DNA from: Undaria pinnatifida
Lineage: Eukaryota > Sar > Phaeophyceae > Laminariales > Alariaceae
Assembly (NCBI GenBank): GCA_012845835.1
Contig: JABAKD010000023.1
Location: 8,929,340 to 8,993,339 of the forward strand
DNA: 64,000 nucleotides
Direction of reading: 5' to 3'
Positions 44,508 through 56,098 of the stretch are shown here, piece by piece (position 1 is the stretch's first letter; every line of letters begins with the position of its first letter). The notes under the pieces were generated by a model. It saw only the letters and a list, made by a program, of their open reading frames with translations, was not told the DNA's origin and searched no databases. Position numbers and translations under genes: made by a program.

Positions 44508-45384
44508 TTCCGTGCGAGAGGCCGGGGTCGCGGAGCAATTATAGCGAACAGTGGAGATATTAGCACGCGCGCGAGAGAGGGACACGTGGGAGAAGGGCGG
44601 GTAGCGACGGGGGCTTAAACTTCATGTTGGATTTTTACAGCCCGCGGACTATGTCGAGAGGCGGAGCGGTGCTCGGGCTGTGATCATCGAAAGGCGCACT
44701 GCCAGTCCTGGTGGGGCGTTTCCGCAGTCGTTTTTGAGCGGGATAGTGCAACAACAGATATGTCCTTGGTTGGTTAACGTTTTGAAGCACGCTAGGAGTG
44801 CGGCGTGTTTGCAGTCTCTGTGGAGTGGTCCTCGTCAAGTTTAGCGTGAGAACTTACAGAGACTTGTTGTTAAACGGTTTGAATCAGTCCGGCAGTCGTC
44901 GTGGAAGGTTACTTCGACAGATCGACGCTTCCCGTGGTACCGGCGGAGGCGTTATTTTAGAGCTTTTGTCGGAAGTTGGAGCGTTTTGTTTAGGAACCTC
45001 GGAAGGGGAGAACACGGGCTCGTCGCCGTTCGTGGCCGGTTCGTCTCTAGATGAGCTTGAGTTTTTTTTTTTTCGGAAAAAAATTAGAACTACGAAAAAC
45101 CTTACTTAAATAATAGCAATTTTGGTTGACCCGTCGTGTCTCCCAAGGTATCGCCTCGGCCTGTTGGTCGCGGTGTGGTTAGGGAACAGTGTCTCGCTTG
45201 GAGACGGGCATCATTTTCCATTTTTATAACCATGATGGACGAGTGCGACCGGTGGTCATTTATATCATCCAGTCTTTTGTTGTGGTGTTGCACGGCAGGC
45301 CCTTCGCATGGTCACGAATCGAGGCCTGCGGAGGAGGCGGCGGGGGGAGGGGAGCGAAAGCTACGATGGAGGGGGGGGGGGGGG
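44508..45384. other. GST-2 3' flank
   Basis: Likely contains the GST-2 3' untranslated region. No clear polyadenylation signal can be assigned. Includes the hypothetical frame at 44798. Confidence 0.4.
44798..45109 (+). CDS. Hypothetical 103-residue reading frame downstream of GST-2
   Basis: Open frame with ordinary residue composition: RDLLLNGLNQSGSRRGRLLR, then GGGVILELLSEVGAFCLG and FVAGSSLDELE. It begins 291 bp after the GST-2 stop and ends in a T-run (Phe run). I do not recognise it; it could be chance, part of the GST-2 3' untranslated region or an exon of another gene. Confidence 0.2.
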   Translation: MRRVCSLCGVVLVKFSVRTYRDLLLNGLNQSGSRRGRLLRQIDASRGTGGGVILELLSEVGAFCLGTSEGENTGSSPFVAGSSLDELEFFFFRKKIRTTKNLT

Positions 45385-45615
45385 GGTAAGGTGGGGTCAC
45401 TTTTTGATCCTTTTTTTCGGCAGGTGACGTGGAGTTTACACGCGCGAGTGGCTCCCCCCGTCCCTTTTGCCTCTTGTTTAAAGTTTTCGTGCTGGCTCAA
45501 TTTTGCGATACTGTATTTGAATCCACCAATCGGAGTGGTTAGACCACGCTGCGTCAAACAAGCGGCCTGATGAAGTCGGCGAAGTGCGGGGTCACTCGAG
45601 TGCGAGTGGCCCAAA
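45385..45615. repeat. Family P copy downstream of GST-2
   Basis: GTGGGGTCACTTTTTGATCC, ACACGCGCGAGTGGCTCCCC and on the right GGGGTCACTCGAGTGCGAGT. Flanked on its left by an 18-base G run. Confidence 0.55.
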
Positions 45616-45775
45616 CCACGCAGTGAAAACGAGGGGTGCCCCCAATGCCGTACAGTATAGTCTAAGTCGGGGTTGCGTTGCGTACCGCATAAAGCACGCA
45701 CGATGATACGTCTCCCCCTCGGTATAATTTCCGCTTCAACTTTCTCCATACAAAGAGTGGCACGATACATGCTTC

Positions 45776-46051
45776 AACGCGTGGTACGACAGCGAGGTGC
45801 ACCACTTTTTTTTTTCTGAGATTCCTTAACTTGGGAGCTGAAGACATCTCCCCGAAAACTACTGTTTTTTTTGGGAGGAAAACTAAACAAATCTGGTACC
45901 GGACGAGCAATCCCATGGAGCTTCGGTGCACAACGGGAATCATGCAAACAAAAACGACCGTTTTTTTTCCGACGAAAATTTGGGTGAAGGAGCCCCATCT
46001 TTCAGAAAAAAAAAATAGCAAAAAATTGTATACCTCTATCTATCGTAGCTT
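45776..46051 (+). mobile_element. MITE-1 copy
   Basis: AACGCGTGGTACGACAGCG at the left; landmarks through GAAGGAGCCCCATC; right end TATCTATCGTAGC truncated. Confidence 0.78.
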
Positions 46052-46089
46052 GTTTCTTTGAGAAAAATAAATAAATAAAAGTTTAAGTC

Positions 46090-46655
46090 TATGATTCAAC
46101 GGATCAACCTCACGGCGCCTACGTAGGCATTCAAAACCAAAACGTGACAATAAAAAATGGAACGAAATCTCCGACGATTTGGAGGGTTAAAGAGCACCGT
46201 GGTTCAGGGATACGCTTTAGCCAAAAATCGGTATACCTTAATAATACATCAATCTTACCACGCGTCCAACGGTAGAGGTTGTGCACCCTTTTTTTTTCTT
46301 GATGAGGGCTTCTTACCGAGGGTTTTTCGAAAAAAAAAAACAAAAAGTTCAAGCGCGGCGGACGCGCGTGCTACGTGCGGTAGATGTATGAACCCCCTTT
46401 TTTTTCCGAGGTTCTCCTCAATTTGGGAGCGCTTAGGACCTCACCCCCGAAAAAAAAAAGCAAGTACACCCCGGGTTAAAAAGCACACATATGCCTAGGT
46501 ACGCGACGAGAAAAACTCAAACAACCAAACAAACAAACGAACGAACGAAACAAACAAGCAAACAAACAAGCAAACGGACGATTCTAAACTAAGAATTTTC
46601 CGTTCATTCAGAACCTCCATTTTAGACGAAAAGTGACACCTAAGACACCTATCCA
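46090..46655 (+). mobile_element. MITE-1 fragments: right-half piece and a full diverged copy
   Basis: 46090-46267 holds a right-half remnant (CCGACGATTTGGAGGGTTAA .. CCACGCGTC). 46361-46655 is a diverged full copy (GACGCGCGTGCTACG .. GGGAGCGCTTAGGACC .. TTCATTCAGAACC). A (CAAA)n-like run at 46520-46575 replaces part of the middle. Confidence 0.65.
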
Positions 46656-46797
46656 TATAGATCCGCCGAAAGTGCAACCCGAACGAAAACAGCTTCACAA
46701 GGGTATTTCGCGCACCAACAAGAACACGTTCGGAAAATTTAGTGTGCCAAACAAAATAATCACAGCGACACCGCCGGTTTTTAGTTAAGATGCCCCG

Positions 46798-47087
46798 ACT
46801 GACTCTACGATAGCCCCCCCCCCCCCCCCCCCCGAAAAAAGCAACAGTTTTCTTTGACTAACGTTTCATCATCATCATCACGGCTGCTCGACACGAGGAA
46901 GAATGCTATAAAAAAAACCATGTCTTACAAATATTTTCATGTTTCCCAAGAAAGGGGCTATCGAACAGTCACGTCGGGGGGGGGAAGGGACACCGTATTT
47001 CAGTAGATACGGCCGGAAGTTGGTTTCGAAACCCCGGCGGTTTCGTTAAAGAAAATCTGTGCGGGGGGGGGCTACCGTAGAACGACC
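46798..47087 (-). mobile_element. MITE-3 copy
   Basis: Ends GACTCTACGATAGCCCCC and GGGGGCTACCGTAGAACGAC are inverted repeats. The body is the reverse complement of the copy at 28317 (TTGGTTTCGAAACC, TTTCGTTAAAGAAAATC). Contains a 17-base C run. Confidence 0.68.
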
Positions 47088-47102
47088 GCCCCCCCCCCCC
47101 CC

Positions 47103-47182
47103 GCCATCCGGAGCCCATTACAGCGTAACAAGGGGCCCCCACCCGTCATCCGGAGCCCATTACAGCGTAAAAAGGGGCTAGA
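47103..47182. repeat. Short tandem duplication
   Basis: CATCCGGAGCCCATTACAGC and the following GTAA.AAGGGGC occur twice, 43 bp apart. Confidence 0.85.
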
Positions 47183-47776
47183 CGCGCGTTACACACGATA
47201 GGAGCAGTGGCACCCTTGGTTTGGTCATAACATTTTCAGCATTAAGGGGCTCTCACCAACCACGAAAAAATCGCCGCGGAATCTCTCAATTCTAGCTGTG
47301 CGCTTTGTAAAATTGTTGTATTTTGTGTACGTGTCTGGAGAAACACCCGTTTGTGTCCGTCTTATGAAAGAGCTCTTCTTCAAAGGGTAAACCGCCGTTT
47401 TCAGGCTCTCTGGACAAACCAATCTTTTGTTGAAGGGACACACTCGCTCGCGGCCACGGTAACACATCTCAATCTGTACCCACTCGTAGCTTGCAGAGTT
47501 GGTCAGCGTTCACGCCCAGAAACATGTCAAAACATTTCGGGCAGAACTACGGCAAGCGCATGTATGTATGTGTGCGGAACTACATTAGTAGGAGAGAGCT
47601 GTGAACTACGTACCCCATGCTTGAGCCCCAGCAAACAAACGGTGTTTTTTCGGAAGGACCTATCTCCCCTCCACGGAAAGACGGATCGCTCGGCCTTTTT
47701 TCGCACTTTTGTGCGAACCGTCAACTTTATTTCATATCGATCGGGGGAATCAATCAATCAATCAAAAGTTGTTTCG

Positions 47777-47910
47777 ACGCGCGGTACGATAGAGGTATCA
47801 CTTTTTGACCATTTTTTTTCTTGTCTGGACGACGAGAGTTTCTAAACCCACCTAACTAAATAAACCAAAAATCGGCGGGAACGTGCGTCACTCTTGTTTT
47901 TGGCAAAAAC
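47777..47910 (-). mobile_element. MITE-1 fragment
   Basis: GACGCGCGGTACGATAGAGG at the left and CCAAAAATCGGCGGGAA in the body; right part missing. Confidence 0.66.
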
Positions 47911-48007
47911 GATTTATTAAAATTGTGTGCCTGGATCAGGGGTTCGTTCATCGGACGGGAGTGCGCGAAGCTTCCACGGTTCGTTTATCAAACCGTTTTT
48001 TTGGGCG

Positions 48008-48345
48008 AGGGATGGACGCGTCCTCCGAGATATAGCAGAGGGTGCACTACAACTTTTTTTTTTTTTCCGTCAGGTTCTTCGTTTTGGGAGAGCTTTACAT
48101 ATGTCCTTCTTCTCAACCCAAAAATACTGATTTGTGGAGAAAAACAAAACTGCTCTTGGGAGGGCTTTAGATATGTCCTTCTTCTCGACCCAAAAATACT
48201 GATTTGTGGAGAAAAACAAAACTGCTCTATCTACCTACCGAAAAAAAAAAAGTCCCATGGCCTACGTACATACAACGAGAATCATCACGCGCAAAACAAA
48301 ATTGATTAATTTCCTACAATTTTGGGTTTAGGAAACAAAAAATAG
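48008..48345 (+). mobile_element. MITE-1 copy with 72-bp internal duplication
   Basis: GACGCGTCCTCCGAGATATAG at the left is diverged. The segment with TTGGGAG.GCTTTA .. AAAACTGCTCT occurs twice in a row (about 48086-48155 and 48156-48227). CCCATGGCCTACGTACA follows once. Right end missing. Confidence 0.7.
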
Positions 48346-48860
48346 CCAAAAAAAAGGGTTTTTTTTTTCGTATGACTCTGTCGTAGCACTCTCCTCAAAT
48401 GAAGAGCCCCAGGAAAAAGCGTGGTGCACCTCTATCGTAGCACATCTCGGGCTTGTTGTGAAAGATAAAAGGGGAGGGTTTTCTGCATACCGAACACCGG
48501 GGGGGGGGGGGGAGGAGGGGGGGGGGGGGGGGACACAACCTGGTGCACGCGACAACGCGAAACGACCGTCAATACACCCGACCTCGAACCACCCACGAAG
48601 CCGGTGGTAGTGTTTACCCCCCCCGCCTCATGAAACAACCCCGGCGAGTACGCGTGCTTCATGCGGCCCGACGCGTTGAAGAAGGTTCACGCGGTAGGTC
48701 GTCTTTTATGTGTTTTCGCGTGGACTTCCGTAAAAGGGAAAAATTCCAACACGTTTTTTCCCAACGCGAAACCACAATCACCCCCGCCCCCTCCCCCCCC
48801 CCCCCCCCCGCCCCCCGCCCCCCGCCCCCGCTCGCGAACGTATCACGTCATGACGCATGG

Positions 48861-49103
48861 AGTCGTTCTACGATCGCCGGTTTCAAAACCAGCTCCAGGG
48901 CTTATCTCCTGAATTACGATGCCCCTTGCCACCCCGACGTCATCGTTCGATAGCCCTTAGCAAAACAAGAAAATAAATGGGGAGATATTTTTTTCATGGC
49001 ATATTTCCTCCGTCGTGTCGAGGAGCCATGAAACGTTTCGTTGAAGAAATCGCCAGTCGGTTTGTTTTTTTGCGGGGAGGGGGGTTATCTATCGTAGAAT
49101 CCG
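48861..49103 (+). mobile_element. MITE-3 copy
   Basis: AGTCGTTCTACGATCGCCGG at the left, TATCGTAGAATCC at the right, and the body CAAAACCAGCTCC .. GACGTCATCGTTCGAT shared with 28317-28604. The C-run near the left end is missing. Confidence 0.68.
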
Positions 49104-49504
49104 GTCATCGTGCGGTAGAGGTGCTTGATATGGTGGTCCAAGCGGTATGATCTGCAAGACGCTTCTGGGCAGGAGGGTTCTCTCCTCTGCGCACCATCGA
49201 CACCTGCTCAGCACGCGCGTGCTTCTTGCAGTTCGCCCTTGTCCAGACGCTTCCGATCCTTGTTGGGGATGGCGTACGTACTGGAAGGTCGAGGGCTCCT
49301 CCTCCGACCAACAAGGTCATCAGAATAATTCGATCGCGTCGTCGCCTATTATACCTCGAGACACGACGCCATCGTCTTCTCGCCCCGACCCTACGGCTCA
49401 CGTCGCCAACATCCGCGTTGCCTCTTCGAGCGCCTCGAAGTGTGGCGGTGCCTGATATCCGGGGGCGTGGGTTTGAGCTGCATCATTTTTTTTTCTTAGG
49501 CTTA

Positions 49505-49782
49505 GACGCGTGCTGGCTACGATAGAGGTGCACACCCCGTTTTGTCTGAGGTTCCTCAATTTGGAAGCTTGAGATATGTCTTGACCCAAAAGTCATCTTT
49601 TGGGAGAAAAATCAGGACTCTTGCTACCTACTGGATAAAAATAGCCCATGGCCCGAGTACACAGCAAAGGATCTTGCAAAAAAAATGGCGTTTTTTCCTA
49701 CGATTTTGGGTTAAGGTGCCCCGCCATTCAGAAAACCATATTGCAGACGAAAACTTCTATATACCTCTATCGTAGCATGTCG
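49505..49782 (+). mobile_element. MITE-1 copy
   Basis: Full length, GACGCGTGCTGGCTACGATA to CTCTATCGTAGCATGTC with all landmarks. Confidence 0.84.
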
Positions 49783-49831
49783 CTGTCGTTGTTCGACTCA
49801 CTTGAGAACTTGTATGCTATTGATAGTGCAC

Positions 49832-50115
49832 GACGCGCGTGCTAGGATAGAGCTGCGCCACTCTTTTTCTGAGGTTTCCTCAATTTATTTGGGAGCTCAA
49901 GATTTCTCCCAAAAAAAACTCATTTTTTGGAGAAAAAAACGAAAACAGCCTTGTTGTGTACCGGATAAAAATCCGATGGCCTATAGATACACACACGACG
50001 ATAGTCATGGGAAAAAAAAATGAACTGTTTCCGACGGTTTGGGGCTAAGGGAGCCCCGTCCATCTGAACAAAAAAAGCAAGAAAAAAAGGGTACACCTTC
50101 ACGGTAGCACGCGTC
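49832..50115 (+). mobile_element. MITE-1 copy
   Basis: Full length, GACGCGCGTGCTAGGATAG to CACGGTAGCACGCGTC. Only 49 bp after the previous copy. Confidence 0.84.
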
Positions 50116-50349
50116 ATGCCTCGGGAAAAAAACGAATACAGATATTTATGCACCCCTTTCTTTGTTTTTTCTGGAGCTCCTCACCACGTCAATGCGAGCT
50201 TCTATGCCTAACCCCCCCCCCCCCCCCCCACGAAAATGATTTACATATACAAGCATATATTGGGCAAACGGAAGTGGAATCGGACGATGCCACCAAATCC
50301 ATCCGTGGTTCACGTCGTAGAAAAAACAACATTTTTTTGGTAATGCAAT

Positions 50350-50649
50350 GACGCGTTCTGCAATAATAACAGAGGTGCACCACTTTTTTTTTCCTAGGAT
50401 GGTTCTCGATTCAGGAGCTAGCTGAAGACCTAGCTCCCAAAAAACCGATTTGTCCACGAAAAAAAGATAAAACTCCTACCGGAACGAATGAAAAATCCCA
50501 TGATGATGATGGCCTAGGTAAACAACGAGAATCACCACGAAAAAACACGGCCGGCTCATTTCCGACGGTTTGGGGTAGAGAAGCCCCGTGGTTCAGAAAC
50601 CGTTCTTGCCAAAAAACGGTATACCTTTTTCGTAGCACGCGTGCGCGTC
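50350..50649 (+). mobile_element. MITE-1 copy
   Basis: Full length, left GACGCGTTCTGCAATAAT diverged, right TTCGTAGCACGCGTGCG; middle has an ATG-ATG-ATG expansion before GGCCTAGG. Confidence 0.8.
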
Positions 50650-50672
50650 TAAACGAGAATTATTACCTGGTA

Positions 50673-50911
50673 CAACTTTTTTTTGACGATTTTGGGTATA
50701 TATAGAGGAGCCTCGTCATTCAGAACAATATATATACATATATATATTGGGCCCATAAAAGAGGGTATTATACCTCTGTCGTAGCACTCGTCCCCCCCCC
50801 AAAAAAGAAATCTGGGGCCTAGAGGTAGCATTCCGACCATTTTGAGTTAAAAAATGCCTCCTTCATTCTGGAAACAAAATACCGGAAAAAAAGAAGTGAC
50901 ACCACGCGTCA
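50673..50911 (+). mobile_element. Two right-half MITE-1 fragments
   Basis: 50673-50791 (GACGATTTTGGGTATATA .. CTCTGTCGTAGCACTCGTC) and 50832-50911 (CCGACCATTTTGAGTTAA .. CACCACGCGTC). Both lack the left half. Confidence 0.65.
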
Positions 50912-51077
50912 CTATTTTCCTTCTGATTCTGAGCGAGGGGTGACGGCTTGAACAGCCCCAACGAACCTCTCCCACAAAGACTTCTTTTTCGAGTTAATTA
51001 ACCTGAGAGGGTAACTCGATGAGAACTCCCACATGGCACATACGTAGGTATCTAAAACGGAAAAGTATTGCCAACAG

Positions 51078-51364
51078 ACGCATGCTACGATATAGAGGGG
51101 GGTGCACTTTTTTTGCTATTTTGTTTTCGTCTTATTAACATAAAATCGTCGGAGAAAAAAGGCATTTTTTTCTTGCGTGCACGAGATTCTCGCTGTGCGT
51201 ACCTAGGCCATGGGCTTTTTTCATCCGGTAGATAGAGGTAGCAGTCTTGGTTTTGCTCCCATTAAACAGTTTATTGGGTTAAGAGGGACGTGTCTTAACC
51301 TCCCAAATTGAGGAAACCTCCGAAGAAAAATGTGGTGCTGCACCTCTATCGTAGCGCACACGCG
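51078..51364 (-). mobile_element. MITE-1 copy
   Basis: Full length, GACGCATGCTACGATATAG to CTCTATCGTAGCGCACACGCG; landmarks GTGCGTACCTAGGCCATGG and CTCCCAAATTGAGGAAACC. Confidence 0.84.
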
Positions 51365-51454
51365 TAAAAAAAAACAAACAAACAAACAATCTGAACATTC
51401 GGACGTTAAGGAGCCTCGTCATTCAGGAAACGATTCTGACCAATGAATGGCCAC

Positions 51455-51885
51455 GGGGGTGGATTACCCCATTTCTTGGGCACTTTTTTTTTCAGTGGCT
51501 CGGTTGTCACTCGCGCGAGTGACCTACCCCCCTGTTTCTTGCTTCTTTATTATAATGTTTCGATATTAATCGTAAATGGGATGGTTGGCCACGTTGCGCC
51601 TCACTATCCACCAAACGCGTTTTGGTCTGTTGAGGTACCGAGTCACTCGAGCGCGAGTATGATGTGGTATGATATGATATGATATTGTATGATATGATAT
51701 GGTATGGTATGATAAGGTATGATATGGTATGATATGGTATGATGTGGTATGATATGGTATGATATGGTATGATATGGTATGATATGGTATGGTATGATAT
51801 GATATGGTATGATATGATATGATATGATAGCTCAGACCCGGTGGCGAAAATGGGGGATCCCCCCTACCCGTAGCCTTGATCTTCT
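51455..51885. repeat. Family P copy with expanded (TATGATATGG)n
   Basis: Perfect palindrome TCACTCGCGCGAGTGA (51507-51522), right end GTCACTCGAGCGCGAGT (51642-51658), then about 17 units of a 10-bp TATGATATGG-type repeat to 51828, then CCCGTAGCCTTGATC. Confidence 0.72.
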
Positions 51886-52369
51886 CAGCGAAAAATGTGC
51901 TGCATTCATCGTAGCACCAGTCGCGCGTGCATCATATCATAAGAGACGAGTGCGGGGGTCGGTCGGGGCCCGGTCCCCACAAAGCTTGCGGTGGCCGTCC
52001 CTAGCTGGGCGCTGGCGTGAACAACAACATTGCTCTGGCCATCGTTGAGTGTGTACCTTTTTTCATACCTAGCGTGTGTTTTCCCGTGCTCCCGAGGGGC
52101 AGCGCAAAATTAAGGTACCAGTACAACGTGGGGTCTTTAGAACGCACAGCTACGTGGGACCGCTACAACAGGCTCTTCTTGCTGTTTGTGCTATTTGTGG
52201 CGTTCTGTACCTCTAGTACCTGGTACGTGTTGTTGGTGCCGCCATTCTTTTTTGCTACGTACGTGACGGTTTACTACTGCGTGCATTTAATATGCTGGTA
52301 TGAATCATACTAAGTTATTGATAATAACAGACTCAAGATTACTAACTAGGGATGATGAGGTACGTGTAA

Positions 52370-52679
52370 ACGCATGCTACGACATAGTAGAGGTAGCACT
52401 TTTTTTCGACTTTTTGTTGTGAGCGATGGGGGCTCCTTAACCCAAAATCGTCGGATCGTCAAAATAGACAAAAAAAAAAGAACTCGGCATGGTTTCTTAT
52501 TGTGTACCTATATGCCAGGGGGCATTTTTCATCCGGTGTATATAGTTAGTGCAGTTTCATTTTTTCCTCCGAATCAGTTTTTTTTTCCAGGTCAAGAAAG
52601 GTCTTAAGCTCCCACATTGAGGAACTCTCCATCATGCAGAAAAAAAGTGGTGTGCACCTCTATCGTAGGCGCCCGCGTC
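52370..52679 (-). mobile_element. MITE-1 copy
   Basis: Full length, AACGCATGCTACGACATAG to CTCTATCGTAGGCGCCCGCGTC-type end; the MITE-3 copy starts 27 bp later. Confidence 0.82.
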
Positions 52680-52705
52680 CCAAATCGATACCGTTACTAC
52701 TGATG

Positions 52706-53184
52706 AGTCGTTCCACGGTAGCCCCCTACCCCCACCCAAACTTTTCTTTCACGAAATCGTGGGTTTTGAAACCAGCGTTTGGGGCCGCATCTCCTTCAGA
52801 GTACGGTGCCACCTTGCCACCCCGACATCACCGTTCGATCGTCCTTAGCAAGCAACAACATACTTTGGAAAAATATATCAGTAACGAAGACCACTGATAG
52901 GGACCGCTTACGCTATACCTACAATGGGACCCGAAGGGTGCGCCAGCTAGCGTTGGGCTGCGAAAGCAATTGAGTTAAATCGACACACGACTCGTATGAA
53001 AATACGTGGAAGTGTGGTGAGTCTAAAGCTTTATTTTTCCCCATCCACCGGAGGATGAAAATATATAAATATATACTCCGTATTATCTATCATGACATCC
53101 TTCCTCGTGCTGAGAGCAGCCATGAAACGTTCGTTAAAGAAAATCGCGGGTTCTGGGGGGAGGGGGGGCTATCGTAGTAAGAAT
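52706..53184 (+). mobile_element. MITE-3 copy with internal insertion
   Basis: Left GAGTCGTTCCACGGTAGCCC, right GGGGGCTATCGTAG. Body matches the other copies to about 52875 and again from about 53085 (CGTGCTGAGAGCAGCCATGA); about 200 bp between are not shared. Confidence 0.65.
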
Positions 53185-53319
53185 CAGTATGCTGATGTTA
53201 AAATGGGCTGTGCTGAAGATGTTCATCCTGCTCGTAGCAGCATTCAGGGGAGTCGTTTATTATATATATCTCCGAAAAAATAACGGAGATATAATATGCA
53301 GAAACTAGCGACCGGTGTA

Positions 53320-53510
53320 TCGCGCAGCTTGTAAAGAGATATATGAAAGTGTCGACCCGTAAGTCCATCGAACTCACAGCTGAGGGACGTGTTTACCACA
53401 AAAAATTAAAAAAAAATGCACTCATTCTATCCAGCTGTGAGATCGAAGGTGTCGTCGAAAATCATGTTTGTTTGCAAGAGCTGTGTGTGATGCACCGATC
53501 GCACGTGTTA
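53320..53510. mobile_element. Two mini-ORF elements facing each other
   Basis: On +, from ATG 53344: MKVSTRKSIELTAEGRVY. On - in 53420-53505: MIFDDTFDLTAG-stop after ACACACAGCTCTTGCAAAC. One copy of each subtype in inverted arrangement. Confidence 0.55.
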
Positions 53511-53910
53511 CCGGGTGTGTGTCCTCATTAAGAATTTAGGCCGCCGACTCCCCTTAAAATTTCAGTAGCTTGTACCAGGGTCAGCAGGGTGGTGCTATTA
53601 GACAAACTGTGCACGGAAACATAAAATCCGATTTATTTATTAAGAGGGGGGATGAACTCTGACGGGCGGCTGTGGAATGCATCAGTTTACATAATGTACA
53701 TATATATATATCCTGTAATTTGTGTAAGCGGCTTGGTTTTTTTGGGGGAGGCGGACGATTTCTAACCTTTTTTGGGTCGCATTATAAATGTATGGGAGCT
53801 TAAGGTGTACGCGTGATGCTAGTTTTAAGAGATGTTGGGGGTGGCGTGGAGAAGGAGGAGGGTGGCGGGGAGGTTACTTAAGAAATTTCGACATGGCCAC
53901 ATAAAAGAAG

Positions 53911-54207
53911 ATGCATGCTACGATAGACCGTTTTTTTTTCTGAGCCCCCTCGCTTTATACGAAAAAAATGTGTGGGGGGGGGGTGGGGGGATGGGGGATT
54001 CCCTACCGCATGAACGAGGCCACATGACCTCGGAGGACATTTATATGCATTGCACAAAGAAAATGATGCAGCAGAGTGTGGTTCCAAAAATGACACATAT
54101 ATATGTTTGACGATTTTGGGTTATGGAGCCTCGCGCGTCACTCAGAAACCGTTTCAGACAAAAAAAACAACAACAACACCACAGGTCTCTGCCGTGACAC
54201 GCGCGTC
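53911..54207 (+). mobile_element. MITE-1 copy with replaced middle
   Basis: GATGCATGCTACGATAGACC at the left and GACGATTTTGGGTTATGGAG .. GACACGCGCGTC at the right, with about 150 bp of unrelated G-rich sequence in place of the usual middle. Confidence 0.65.
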
Positions 54208-55540
54208 TGAATTTGAGCTACTGCTTGCATGGATGGCTCGAAAGGTAAAGAGGAGATGTCACCTCTCGGGTAGTAGTGTTTGTTGTGCTGGCGGGTTTAT
54301 ATTTCAGGTGCGAGGGCGGTGGGGGAGGGAGAGGAGGAGGGTGTTTGTGTGTGGTACAGGGGGAGGTGTGTGTTGGGGGGGGCGGTGTTTTGCGGGGATG
54401 GCGGGGGAGGGGTGTGTGTATGGTTGGGGGGGAGGGGGGGAGGAGGTGGTGGACGCGAGAAAAATACTCTATGCCTACTCTAATTGCAGCTGCCCACTAT
54501 TAATATTTCAAAGATTAAAACCTCAGATCATCGATGGATGCTGCTCAGCGAACTTCGATCCACACAAGACACTTGTGGTGGGCGTTTCCGTGGCCCTGAC
54601 GAGAACGGTTTTTTCCGTGGTCGAGCGCTGTTCGGGCAGCCAGACTCCATCAAAGCGTGATGATGGCTTCTTCAGCCGTCATCGCCAACAATATGATCCT
54701 GTCGTCCATGCACTTCGAACCAGAAGAAGAATATTCCCCCCAACACCCAAGCAGCCGCCCTAAAACACGCACAGAGTGTGAACACGAAATCGCAAACACA
54801 ACCCACCGAATGTCGCACTTGAGTTCATAAGAACGCGGGCGACGTTCGGGCGGCGTCGACCCTTCCAAGGCTTTGGTGGCAGCTATCCAGGCGCCGCCGT
54901 GGGCAAGGGTGTGCTCTCGTCTAGACCTATACGTTAATACCCTTCACAGGGTATTTTCCCGTTCTTCCGCAAGCAGCGAGAAATAATATGGCACAACGTG
55001 AACGCGAAAAAAATAAAGCAACTCCCGCATGTTGAATTTCATCTCGCGTCAAGGAATTGGTTCTATTCCGGCGGTCCGACCCAACAACGACCCGGTGGAA
55101 AAACGAAACACTTGTCGCGTTGTTCGGCGGTGGATGCAAGTTGGTGGTCTACAAACGCAGGGGTGTGAATCGGAGCCGATTCACCTACATAATCGGAGCG
55201 ATTCAAATCAGAATCGGGTTCAGAATCGGCAGACCGGCACGACGTGTATTCGCCGATGTTTGTCAGTCTCACGTCGGTCGGTACCCCCCCCTACACATTG
55301 CTATTATCACTAGGAGCTCGCCGCCCTAGCCGGCTTCACCGGCGATATACCGTCTTCTCGCCGACATATCGGATATAGGCTTCGCCGATGTACAGCAGGC
55401 GTCGACTGCGCTACAACCGACGTTTTACACATATCGGTAAACGCGCAAGATTTCACAGCGCCCTAGACACGAAACGGTTCACCCGTCGGGCAACTTCCAC
55501 CGCATAAGCTGTCTGCTCACAATCTCATATCGCCCCGCCG
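54208..55540. other. Gene-free stretch
   Basis: G-rich 54300-54460; then a protein-like but unplaced frame with VIANNMILSSMHFEPEEEYS (54670-54760). AATCGG motifs recur at 55165-55230, including the palindrome GAATCGGAGCCGATTC. No family recognised. Confidence 0.4.
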
Positions 55541-55856
55541 GACGCGTGATGCGATAGAGGTAGCCCTTTTCGTCTAAAATTGTTTCTGAATATGTGGGGA
55601 CGGGGCTCCTTCACCCCAAATAGTGGGGAAATAGGCCATTTTTTTTACATCCATGAAATTCTCGTGGAGCACTTATTGTGTACCTGAACGGCAATGGGAT
55701 TTTTTTCATTCGGTCAGCAGCTTTGTTTTCTCTCCAAAAATATTTCTTTTTTTTTCTTGGGGGGGGGTTAAAGAAGGACATGTCTTAACCTCTTAAAAAG
55801 CGAGGAACCTCTCCGACAAAAAAGTGGTGGAGCGCACCTCTACCGTAGCACGCGTC
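55541..55856 (-). mobile_element. MITE-1 copy
   Basis: Full length, GACGCGTGATGCGATAGAGG to CTCTACCGTAGCACGCGTC; flanks GCCG and CCCG differ by one base. Confidence 0.84.
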
Positions 55857-56098
55857 CCCGCGGGATATTAATGGACTGGTGCTTGGACAAATGTCTTGAA
55901 TCTCTCCCGCGCCAAAAAAAGTGTGATCGCACTCTTCCCTCTCTTCGCTTCCCCTCACGGCTACGTCCCCCCCCCTCCCACCCTTCTTTCCGCCCCAACC
56001 TCCAACCTCTCCTTCCAACCTCCCCACCCCGACCCACCTCTTCACCTACCCTCCCGCATCTCACACATATTATTGTCGCTGGAGGGGGCCAAACCATA

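Noticed and set aside
47351-47845. 164-codon open frame
   Set aside because: No recognisable domain, Cys/Arg-rich composition typical of chance frames, and its end runs into a MITE-1 fragment.
49105-49455. Overlapping 98-102-codon frames on both strands
   Set aside because: Arg/Ser/Pro-rich in all frames with no domain; probably GC-rich chance frames.
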